Shown here: one piece after another, positions 1 to 5,523 of the stretch
How the letters are laid out: every line of letters starts with the position of its first letter
Numbering within the stretch: position 1 is the stretch's first letter
Assembly (NCBI GenBank): GCA_934572355.1
Contig: CAKTKV010000089.1
Location: forward strand, 1-6,675
DNA from: an uncultured Oscillospiraceae bacterium
GTDB lineage: Bacteria > Bacillota > Clostridia > Oscillospirales > Oscillospiraceae
DNA length: 6,675 nucleotides
Direction of reading: 5' to 3'
Translations under genes and position numbers: made by a program
Notes under the pieces: generated by a model
Seen by the model: only the letters and a program-made list of their open reading frames with translations
What the model was told of the DNA's origin: nothing
Database searches by the model: none

Positions 1-487
1 GTGTTATGGGTTTTTCCCAATAGCCCGGATTTTCATCCAGCCACTGCTCGAGTTCTGCCGCGTTTTCAAACACTTTGTGCTCCCCGCACCAGCCGCATAT
101 AGCCTCGACCTCGGGGTGGTTCCGCATGCCGATGACAACGGTGAAGCGGTTTTTCTCCTTCGCGGCGGTGACGATCTTATGTATAGCCTTCACCTTGGGG
201 CAGGTCGCGTCGTGTATCACAGCTCCGGCCTTTTCGAGTTCCTCGTACACCTCCGGTGCCGCGCCGTGCGCGCGGATGAGAACGTCCTCGCCGGGTATTG
301 CATCACTGGGGTTCTCTATGACGCGCAGCCCTTTTGCGGTAAGCTCCCGCACGACGTCCTCGTTATGGATGAGCTGGCCGAGGCTTGCGCACTTTCCATT
401 TTCATCCAGCAGCTTCTCCGCCATGCCGACGGAGCGGTTAACGCCAAAGCAGAAACCGGCGCTCTGCGCCACTCTGAGTTCCTTCAT
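1..487 (-). CDS. ispH: 4-hydroxy-3-methylbut-2-enyl diphosphate reductase IspH (LytB), N-terminal part, cut by window edge
   Basis: IspH is the cytosolic [4Fe-4S] enzyme of the last MEP-pathway step, which reduces HMBPP to IPP and DMAPP. The 162 visible residues carry the family landmarks: GFCFGV with cluster ligand Cys13, LGQLIHN with His41, RAHG with His74, DATCPKV with the second ligand Cys96, and NHPEVE with His124 and Glu126. The third cluster Cys, expected near residue 197, lies beyond the left edge. The ATG at 487-485 comes 5 nt after the cmk stop. Its AGGAG (500-496) lies inside the last cmk codons with 8 nt spacing, so the start is secure and the gene is probably co-translated with cmk. 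The frame is open to the left edge. In many Clostridia IspH is fused to ribosomal protein S1, but the window cannot show whether that holds here. Confidence 0.96.
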   Translation of the reverse strand, partial: MKELRVAQSAGFCFGVNRSVGMAEKLLDENGKCASLGQLIHNEDVVRELTAKGLRVIENPSDAIPGEDVLIRAHGAAPEVYEELEKAGAVIHDATCPKVKAIHKIVTAAKEKNRFTVVIGMRNHPEVEAICGWCGEHKVFENAAELEQWLDENPGYWEKPIT

Positions 488-492
488 TACGT

Positions 493-1182
493 TTACTCCT
501 GCTTCGGGCTGAGCCGGTCAATGACAAGCCCAGCGAGCACAGTGGCGCTTTCGTCAAAGCTCAGGCTGCTGGTATCGACATGCACGGCGTCCTCCGCCGC
601 GCGCAGCGGAGCCGCGGCGCGCTTGGTGTCCTGCTCATCGCGGTACTCAATATCCTTCAGAACCTCGTCAAAGCTCGCGTCCACGCCCTTGGCCTCAAGC
701 TCAAGCATGCGGCGCTTCGCGCGCTGCTCGGCGCTGGCGGTGAGGAATATCTTGAGGTCGGCGTCGGGGAGAACGACAGTGCCGATATCGCGTCCGTCCA
801 TGACTACGCTGTGCTCCCGCGCAAGCTTGCGCTGCATCTCAAGCAGGAAACTCCTGACCGCAGGCAGGGACGACACGTCCGATGCGCATATTGATATTTC
901 CGGCATGCGGATCGCTCCTGACACATCCTCCCCGTCGAGGAACATACGCTGCTCACCGGCTTCGTTATAGCGCATCTCGATACTGAGCTTGGGCAGCAGA
1001 GCTTTGACGGCAGGCTCGTCATGCCGGTCTATGCCCGCGCGGTAGGCCGCCAAGCCGACCGTACGGTAGATCGCGCCGGTGTCGACATATATAAAGCCGA
1101 AGTCCGCGGCGAGCTTTCTCGCCATCGTGCTCTTGCCCGCACCGCTGGGGCCATCTATGGCAATAGAATAAAAGTCTTTCAT
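493..1182 (-). CDS. cmk: (d)CMP kinase (cytidylate kinase)
   Basis: Cytidylate kinase phosphorylates CMP and dCMP with ATP in cytosolic pyrimidine nucleotide metabolism. From the chosen start the protein has 229 residues, the normal size. It begins with a beta strand and P-loop GPSGAGKST (residues 11-19), then DTGAIYR (34-40; most homologues have DTGAMYR), then DGRDIGTVVLP (129-139), then the lid-region and late motif RDEQDTKR...PLRAAEDA (181-199). I chose the ATG at 1182 because GGAG (1194-1191) precedes it by 8 nt and because the protein then starts MKDFYSIAIDG, as the family does. A longer form from the ATG at 1200 would add six residues. It overlaps the flavoprotein stop as ATGA but has no visible ribosome-binding site. 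The gene lies 14 nt after the flavoprotein and 5 nt before ispH. I see no plsC gene between cmk and ispH. Confidence 0.96.
   Translation of the reverse strand: MKDFYSIAIDGPSGAGKSTMARKLAADFGFIYVDTGAIYRTVGLAAYRAGIDRHDEPAVKALLPKLSIEMRYNEAGEQRMFLDGEDVSGAIRMPEISICASDVSSLPAVRSFLLEMQRKLAREHSVVMDGRDIGTVVLPDADLKIFLTASAEQRAKRRMLELEAKGVDASFDEVLKDIEYRDEQDTKRAAAPLRAAEDAVHVDTSSLSFDESATVLAGLVIDRLSPKQE
496..500 (-). promoter_or_regulatory. Shine-Dalgarno of ispH inside the cmk end
   Basis: On the minus strand AGGAG is followed 8 nt later by the ispH ATG, and the spacer includes the cmk TAA. The ribosome finishing cmk therefore sits on the ispH initiation site, which suggests translational coupling. Confidence 0.8.
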
Positions 1183-1190
1183 TACACTGT

Positions 1191-1194
1191 CTCC
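1191..1194 (-). promoter_or_regulatory. Shine-Dalgarno that decides the cmk start
   Basis: On the minus strand GGAG lies 8 nt before the ATG at 1182 and downstream of the competing ATG at 1200. It therefore supports the shorter cmk start. Confidence 0.7.
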
Positions 1195-1196
1195 GT

Positions 1197-2426
1197 TCAT
1201 ATTGAATTACCAGCAACATAGCCGGTCGACCACGCTATCTGAAGATTGAAGCCGCCGGTATAACCGTCAAGATCAAGCACCTCACCGGCAAAATACAGCC
1301 CCGGCATAAGCTTTGACTCCATCGTGCGGGGATTTATTTCCTTCGTGCTCACGCCGCCTGCCGTGACGATTGCCTCGTCTATCGGCCTTGTCCCGGTCAC
1401 GGACACGGGGAAAGCCTTGAACAGGTGCAGCAGCTTCATGCGCTGCTCATGCGTGATGGCGTTCACTTTGGTGTCCTCCGGTATGCCGGACAGCCGGACA
1501 AGCACGGGGATCATGGTGCGCCCGGCAAGATCGGTCAGGGCGTTCTTGAACTCCTTATTGGAATACTTTTCAAAATCACGCAGGATGCGCGCGTCGAGCT
1601 TCTTTTCGTCAAGCCCCGGCTTGAGGTCAATTTCCAGCCTGTACACAGCATTGCCCATATTGCGCATATGCGCGCTTGCAGAGAGCACCAGCGGGCCGGA
1701 AACGCCAAAGTGCGTGAAGAGCATTTCACCAAGCTCCCGGTATATGAGCTTATCGTTTTCATAAGCGGAGAGCGTTACATTCTTGAGCGAGAAGCCCTGC
1801 ATCTCGGCACAGTAATCATCGCCGCTTTCAAGTGGGACGAGCGATGCGCGCGTCGGAGTCACGGTATGCCCGAAGCGGCGGGCAAAACCGAAGCCGTCGC
1901 CGGTCGAGCCGGTCAGCGGATAGGACAGGCCGCCGGTACACACCGCCGCCGCGCGGCACGGGATGAAGCCCTGATCTGTCGAGACGCCGGAAACGCAGCC
2001 GTCCTCCGCCGCGATGCCTGTCGCGTGCGCCTGCATGAGCTTCACGCCCGCATTGCGGCAGAGCTTTGTCATGAGCGCGGCAACGTCGTTTGCGTTATCC
2101 GACTGCGGGAACACGCGGTTCCCGCGCTCAGTCTTGAGCGGCAGGCCGTGCGATTCAAAAAAGGCTATCGTGTCCTCCGGTGAAAGGCGGTTCAGTGCGC
2201 TGTAAAGAAAGCGCCCGTCCCCGGGAATATTAGACATGAAGGTTTTAATGTCACAGTTATTCGTGACGTTGCAGCGCCCCTTGCCGGTGATCCTGAGCTT
2301 GCGCCCAAGCTGCCGGTTCGGGTCAAGAAGCGTGACCGAAAGGCCGCGCTCCGCCGCGGTATACGCGCACATCATCCCGGCGGGGCCGCCGCCGATGACG
2401 ACAAGATCGGTATATTCAAGACGCAT
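1197..2426 (-). CDS. HI0933/YhiN/BaiN-family NAD(P)/FAD-dependent flavoprotein
   Basis: This 409-residue protein belongs to the HI0933-like flavoproteins (YhiN, YtfP, BaiN type). They are probable cytosolic FAD-dependent oxidoreductases whose physiological substrate is mostly unknown. The N-terminal Rossmann FAD motif is VVIGGGPAGMMCA (9-21). It is followed by the family signature LGRKLRITGKGRCNVTN (40-56), then NRVFPQSDNA (103-112) and CTGGLSYPLTGSTGDG (163-178). Near the C-terminus come AIVTAGGV and YFAGEVLDLDGYTGGFNLQIAW, the second FAD-contact region. The length is typical. The ATG at 2426 follows the rluB stop by 6 nt, with a distant GGGGAG (2444-2439) upstream. The stop overlaps the unused upstream cmk ATG. 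BaiN of Clostridium scindens belongs to this family and was linked to bile-acid reduction, but nothing here supports transferring that role. Confidence 0.93.
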   Translation of the reverse strand: MRLEYTDLVVIGGGPAGMMCAYTAAERGLSVTLLDPNRQLGRKLRITGKGRCNVTNNCDIKTFMSNIPGDGRFLYSALNRLSPEDTIAFFESHGLPLKTERGNRVFPQSDNANDVAALMTKLCRNAGVKLMQAHATGIAAEDGCVSGVSTDQGFIPCRAAAVCTGGLSYPLTGSTGDGFGFARRFGHTVTPTRASLVPLESGDDYCAEMQGFSLKNVTLSAYENDKLIYRELGEMLFTHFGVSGPLVLSASAHMRNMGNAVYRLEIDLKPGLDEKKLDARILRDFEKYSNKEFKNALTDLAGRTMIPVLVRLSGIPEDTKVNAITHEQRMKLLHLFKAFPVSVTGTRPIDEAIVTAGGVSTKEINPRTMESKLMPGLYFAGEVLDLDGYTGGFNLQIAWSTGYVAGNSI

Positions 2427-2432
2427 ATGTAT

Positions 2433-3152
2433 TCACCGCTCCCCTTCCGGTCTGACACGCTCAAGCTCCTCTGGCGTGAGGTACCTCCACGCGCCGGGCT
2501 TGAGCTCTCCGAGCTCCAGCGCGCCCTCGCTTATTCTTTTAAGGCGCAGCACCTTGAGGCCGACCGCTTCGCACATTTTTCTGACCTGACGGTTGCGCCC
2601 CTCGTGGATCGTGATCTTAAGCTCCGCGCCGCCCGGAAACAGGCTGCGCAGATCGACCTCCGCGCCGTCGACAACATAGCCGTCAAGCTCCATCGGCTCA
2701 CGCAGGTACTCCATCGCAACGCCGATATCCTCGCCCTCAACGCGCGTCAGGTAGGTCTTATCCACATTGTGCGACGGGTGCATCATGTAGTTTGCAAAGT
2801 CCCCGTCGTTTGTCATGAGCAGCAGCCCCTCGGAATACATATCTAGTCTCCCGACAGGGTAGACTCGGCAGGGTACGTTTCTGACAAGCTCGGTCACATC
2901 CCGGCGTCCCTTTTCGTCGCTCATGGTCGTGACATATCCACGCGGCTTATTCAGCATTATGTAAATCTTATTTCCGGACTCGGGCAGCGGCTTGCCGTCC
3001 ACAAGTATGGTGTCCGTCACCGGGTCGGCCTTCTCGCCTACCGCGGCTGTGTGTCCGTTTATTTTGACACGCCCATCGGCGATAAGCGTCTCGGCGGCGC
3101 GGCGGGACATGAGCCCCGCCGCGGATATAAGCTTTTGGATCCTCTCTTGCAT
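2433..3152 (-). CDS. rluB: Pseudouridine synthase, RsuA/RluB family (probable 23S rRNA RluB)
   Basis: This enzyme isomerises a specific uridine of rRNA to pseudouridine. An N-terminal S4 RNA-binding domain spans about residues 1-55 (QKLISAAGLMSRRAAETLI...GRVKINGH). The catalytic domain starts at IMLNKPRGYVTT (65-76). The catalytic Asp104 lies in PVGRLDMYSEGLLLMTNDG (99-117), and HEGRNRQVRKM (183-193) is the conserved late motif. At 239 residues with an S4 domain it fits the RsuA/RluB/E/F branch. RluB is preferred because of its position beside scpAB and a carboxypeptidase, as in Bacillus, but the exact target uridine cannot be read from sequence. The ATG at 3152 directly abuts the carboxypeptidase stop (TAA then ATG, no gap). 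A GGAGG (3168-3164) 11 nt upstream lies within the upstream gene. Confidence 0.93.
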   Translation of the reverse strand: MQERIQKLISAAGLMSRRAAETLIADGRVKINGHTAAVGEKADPVTDTILVDGKPLPESGNKIYIMLNKPRGYVTTMSDEKGRRDVTELVRNVPCRVYPVGRLDMYSEGLLLMTNDGDFANYMMHPSHNVDKTYLTRVEGEDIGVAMEYLREPMELDGYVVDGAEVDLRSLFPGGAELKITIHEGRNRQVRKMCEAVGLKVLRLKRISEGALELGELKPGAWRYLTPEELERVRPEGER

Positions 3153-4259
3153 TTAAAGTTTTTCCTCCGAAAAACTGACAGTATGAAAACACGGGAAAGA
3201 CAGCACCGCGTCCTCGGCGTAAACCAGCGGGCACGAGGCCGCTTCCTCTCCGTTTATTATAACGCTTAATGTGCCCGCTGTCTCCCCCGAATTTACCGGT
3301 GCGAATACAAATCGCGGAAGCTCCGCGCGCAGCTCGATTTCACGCCCTGCCGGTACAAGCAGCTCAAGCCCGCCTTGCGGGACGGCGGAGACGGAGCTCA
3401 CATTTCCGGAGACTACCGGGACTTGAAACGTCAGGTTCTCCGAAAGCTCACGCAGTGTGTAAGCGGAATACACCCAATCGTAAAGGCGGATATGGTCGTT
3501 CCAGTCATCGGGGTCGGAGAGCGTCACGCACACAAAGCGCATGCCGTTTCTCTCGCAGCAGGTAACTAAGCAGCGCCCCGCCGCCATCGTGTAGCCGGTC
3601 TTACCGGCGACGCAGCCGGAGCAGCGGTCGAGGAGTTTATTGTGGTTTACGTATGTTTCGCCGTTTATCGCGGCACTGCGTGTGCCGCAAAGCTCGCGGA
3701 AAGCGGGATTCTCCATGCAGTGCAGCATGAGCACGGCCATGTCGCGCGCGGTGGAATAATGCTGCTTATCGTCAAGCCCGTGAGGGTTTGCAAAGCTCGT
3801 ATCATCCATGCCGAGCTCCGCCGCCCTGCGGTTCATCAGGCGCACAAAGGCGCGCTCGCTCCCCGCTGCGTGTTCGGCAAGGGCAAGCGCCGCGTCGTTC
3901 CCCGAGGCGAGGAGCAGTCCGAGCAGCAGCTCGCGCACGGTATAGTCATACCCAGCCTTGAGGTACATCGACGAGCCTTCGACTAAACAGTGCCGCGCCT
4001 TGACGTCGACCGTCTCGTCAAGCTCGCAGTTCTCGATACATATAAGCGCTGTCATGAGCTTTGTCGTACTCGCGATAAGGCGGCGGTCATCGGCATTCTT
4101 TTCATATACGCAGCTGCCGTCAGCGTACATCATCACGCACGAAGCCGCGCTTACGTTCGGCGCGCCCTGTTCGGCATAAGCGCCCATGGGACAAAGCCCG
4201 GTAATAAGCGCCGCCGTGAGGACAAGCGCCGCGATTTTTGACTTAATAATAAGCACCAC
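3153..4259 (-). CDS. D-alanyl-D-alanine carboxypeptidase, peptidase S11 (DacF/DacB-like penicillin-binding protein)
   Basis: This is an exported low-molecular-weight penicillin-binding protein that trims the terminal D-Ala from peptidoglycan stem peptides outside the membrane. A signal peptide covers about residues 1-29, with a Lys-Ser-Lys n-region, a hydrophobic core and probable cleavage AYA|EQ. The serine-peptidase motifs are STTK (Ser64, Lys67), SGN (119-121) and KTG (220-222). A beta-rich PBP5 C-terminal domain follows from about 275 to 360. The chain ends at residue 368 in SEEKL without the usual amphipathic membrane anchor. The mature part has 15 cysteines, many for an exported protein. 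The start is GTG at 4259 or the adjacent GTG at 4256. Neither has a well-spaced Shine-Dalgarno, and both lie inside a hairpin. Position after scpAB resembles Bacillus dacB (spore cortex), while general appearance fits DacF, so I give no symbol. Confidence 0.92.
   Translation of the reverse strand: MVLIIKSKIAALVLTAALITGLCPMGAYAEQGAPNVSAASCVMMYADGSCVYEKNADDRRLIASTTKLMTALICIENCELDETVDVKARHCLVEGSSMYLKAGYDYTVRELLLGLLLASGNDAALALAEHAAGSERAFVRLMNRRAAELGMDDTSFANPHGLDDKQHYSTARDMAVLMLHCMENPAFRELCGTRSAAINGETYVNHNKLLDRCSGCVAGKTGYTMAAGRCLVTCCERNGMRFVCVTLSDPDDWNDHIRLYDWVYSAYTLRELSENLTFQVPVVSGNVSSVSAVPQGGLELLVPAGREIELRAELPRFVFAPVNSGETAGTLSVIINGEEAASCPLVYAEDAVLSFPCFHTVSFSEEKL
3164..3168 (-). promoter_or_regulatory. 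Shine-Dalgarno of rluB within the carboxypeptidase C-terminus
   Basis: GGAGG on the minus strand lies 11 nt before the rluB ATG and overlaps the codons for the last residues of the upstream carboxypeptidase. The two genes have no intergenic base between them. Confidence 0.7.
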
Positions 4260-4288
4260 CCTTCAGAAAATGGGCAGTGCTTATTATT
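4245..4288 (-). promoter_or_regulatory. Hairpin over the carboxypeptidase start; candidate attenuator/terminator or start-site lock
   Basis: A perfect 12-bp inverted repeat, AATAATAAGCAC (4245-4256) with GTGCTTATTATT (4277-4288), is extended inward by CCC/GGG (4259-4261 and 4272-4274). In minus-strand RNA the two bases between these parts pair as tandem U-G and G-U, giving a 17-bp stem and a 10-nt loop. In plus-strand RNA the same positions are C/A mismatches. The 3' arm contains both GTG start candidates of the carboxypeptidase, and the loop plus stem contain the only purine-rich GAAGGG. The GC-rich core followed by TTATTATT also resembles an intrinsic terminator about 20 nt after the gerW stop. 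The structure is seen directly in the sequence; the function is inferred. Confidence 0.6.
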
Positions 4289-4308
4289 GACAGACGTGAT
4301 AGATATTA

Positions 4309-4689
4309 TTACTTCTTCTGCTTCTCGATGAAAGCGTCTACTCTGTCCATAACCTGCGGCACCAGATCAATGATACGATCGACGGTGTTGCTTGCGGGAG
4401 GAGTGACGTTGACCATCCTGACAGTGCCTTCCTTGATAACGAGGAAGCCGATCGGGTCGATCTTGACAGCGGTAGCGTTGCCGCCGCCGTAGGGACGGTC
4501 ATCGCCGGACTTCTTGGCAGTGAATTCAACTCCGCCGCCGCCGAAGCCTACGCTTATCTTGGAGATGGGAACGAGTGTGATTCCGTCGGGAGTATAGATA
4601 GGATCGCCGACAACAGTGTCGACCTTGAGAATGTTCTTGACACTCTCCATAGTGTTCTGCATAAGAGCTCCGATAGGGTTATTGTCCAT
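4309..4689 (-). CDS. ytfJ: GerW family sporulation protein (YtfJ)
   Basis: This 126-residue protein matches the YtfJ/GerW family, which in Bacillus is made under sporulation control and is needed for normal germination; its biochemical role is unknown. The family pattern is clear. The N-terminus NPIGALMQNTMESVKNILKVDTVVGDPI (4-31) is followed by GITLVPISKISVGFGGGG (36-53), a glycine-rich RPYGGGNATAV (65-75), PIGFLVI (79-85) and a C-terminal helix of the form IIDLVPQVMDRVDAFIEKQKK (106-126). I chose the ATG at 4689 because AAGGA (4703-4699) precedes it by 9 nt and the conserved family sequence begins there. The open frame extends upstream to 4833, but that part is Arg/Thr/Lys-rich out-of-frame DUF2953 sequence. 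The start overlaps the DUF2953 gene by 11 nt. The gene ends in tandem TAA TAA stops. Confidence 0.94.
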   Translation of the reverse strand: MDNNPIGALMQNTMESVKNILKVDTVVGDPIYTPDGITLVPISKISVGFGGGGVEFTAKKSGDDRPYGGGNATAVKIDPIGFLVIKEGTVRMVNVTPPASNTVDRIIDLVPQVMDRVDAFIEKQKK

Positions 4690-5518
4690 TTGAGTCCGTC
4701 CTTTCCTCTGCCTGTGTATTTTGTTCTGTATTGTTGTCTTTATTTGTCTGACTGGTTTCTGCTTCGTCCGTGTCCTTCTCAAGCGCCACATCGACCTCGA
4801 TGCCGTCGGACGCGATGCCCTGCTTTTTCTCACGGCGGAGCCGGCGCTTATTCTGGATGAGTACTCCGAGCGCGCCGAACGCTATTGCGAAGAGCATGTG
4901 CATGACCTGCGCAAGCCTTATCGTCGCGCACAGCTCCACATCGACCTTCGTCTTATCCGCCGTGAAGTCGATATCCGTCCTGATGTCCGAGTCCTTTACG
5001 ATGAACTTCTCCTCACAGATCGGGATAAGCGTGGAGAGCGCCGCGTTGACATAGTTATATGTCACAACGGTGTCATACGGATCGTCCCCCGCGGCGGCAT
5101 AATGCAGCATGAACTTGTTCACAGTGACTTTGCCGAACTTGCCGACGCCCTTGAGCACGCGCTTCGCGAGTTCAAAAAGCTCTTCCTTTGTGAAGCTCAG
5201 CTTTTTCTTGGGCTTTGGTTCCGATTCTTTCTCGGGCTTTGGCTTTTTCTCTTTTTTCGGTTTATTCTCCTTCGGCGGCTTGTCCTCGCTCCCCGACTTT
5301 TTAGGGAGGATCTGGAAAGAGAATCCGTTCGCCCTCGCGGCCAGTGTAAACTCACCGCCGATATACGCCGCGTCCGCCCCCACCGGCACATTGAGCACCA
5401 GCACGATCAGCAGCACAATGATCCCCAAGATGGTCAAACCGACCGCCGGGAGGAAAACACACAGCAATATAAAGGCAGCAAGCACGGCCACAACGCCGAG
5501 GATAATCAATCCTGTCAA
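4679..5518 (-). CDS. DUF2953 membrane protein (YtfI-like)
   Basis: The role is unknown. In Bacillus and many Clostridia a DUF2953 protein is encoded next to YtfJ, and that pairing is the main support together with the fold pattern. The 279 residues begin with a long hydrophobic stretch (3-43) that could be one or two membrane segments. A strand-rich start of the domain (47-71) is followed by a Lys/Pro/Glu/Ser linker (73-106). The domain core includes DPYDTVVTYNYVNAALSTLIPI (146-167). A second hydrophobic helix lies at about 203-222, then comes a basic patch (NKRRLRREKK) and a polar acidic/Asn/Gln tail of about 45 residues. The start is TTG at 5518, with GAGGAG (5532-5527) at an ideal 8 nt and only 5 nt after the scpB stop. 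The end overlaps ytfJ by 11 nt, suggesting coupled expression of the two. GC content falls in the tail-coding stretch. Confidence 0.85.
   Translation of the reverse strand: MTGLIILGVVAVLAAFILLCVFLPAVGLTILGIIVLLIVLVLNVPVGADAAYIGGEFTLAARANGFSFQILPKKSGSEDKPPKENKPKKEKKPKPEKESEPKPKKKLSFTKEELFELAKRVLKGVGKFGKVTVNKFMLHYAAAGDDPYDTVVTYNYVNAALSTLIPICEEKFIVKDSDIRTDIDFTADKTKVDVELCATIRLAQVMHMLFAIAFGALGVLIQNKRRLRREKKQGIASDGIEVDVALEKDTDEAETSQTNKDNNTEQNTQAEERTDSNGQ
4699..4703 (-). promoter_or_regulatory. Shine-Dalgarno that decides the ytfJ start
   Basis: AAGGA on the minus strand lies 9 nt before the ATG at 4689. It is embedded in the last codons of the overlapping DUF2953 gene and argues against the longer frame that begins at 4833. 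Confidence 0.75.
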
Positions 5519-5523
5519 TTACA

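Noticed and set aside
77..970. Long plus-strand open frame (297 codons) opposite ispH and cmk
   Set aside because: It lies antisense to two well-supported genes, spans their junction, has low-complexity Ser/Arg-rich sequence with no family motif, and has no ribosome-binding support. It is a shadow of the GC-rich codons opposite.
1425..2183. Plus-strand open frame (252 codons) opposite the flavoprotein gene
   Set aside because: It is fully contained in a gene with clear FAD motifs, has Ala/Arg/His-rich random-looking sequence and no Shine-Dalgarno.
3250..3600. Short plus-strand open frames opposite the carboxypeptidase C-terminal domain
   Set aside because: They overlap each other in different frames within a confirmed gene and have no motif or ribosome-binding site.
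4287..4309. Plus-strand TTGACA followed by TATTAT as a promoter
   Set aside because: The spacer is only 11 bases, against the usual 16-18, and no gene lies on the plus strand downstream.
4690..4833. Upstream extension of ytfJ by 48 residues
   Set aside because: The extension is Arg/Thr/Lys-rich and is the DUF2953 tail read in another frame. The family sequence and a well-placed Shine-Dalgarno both begin at 4689.
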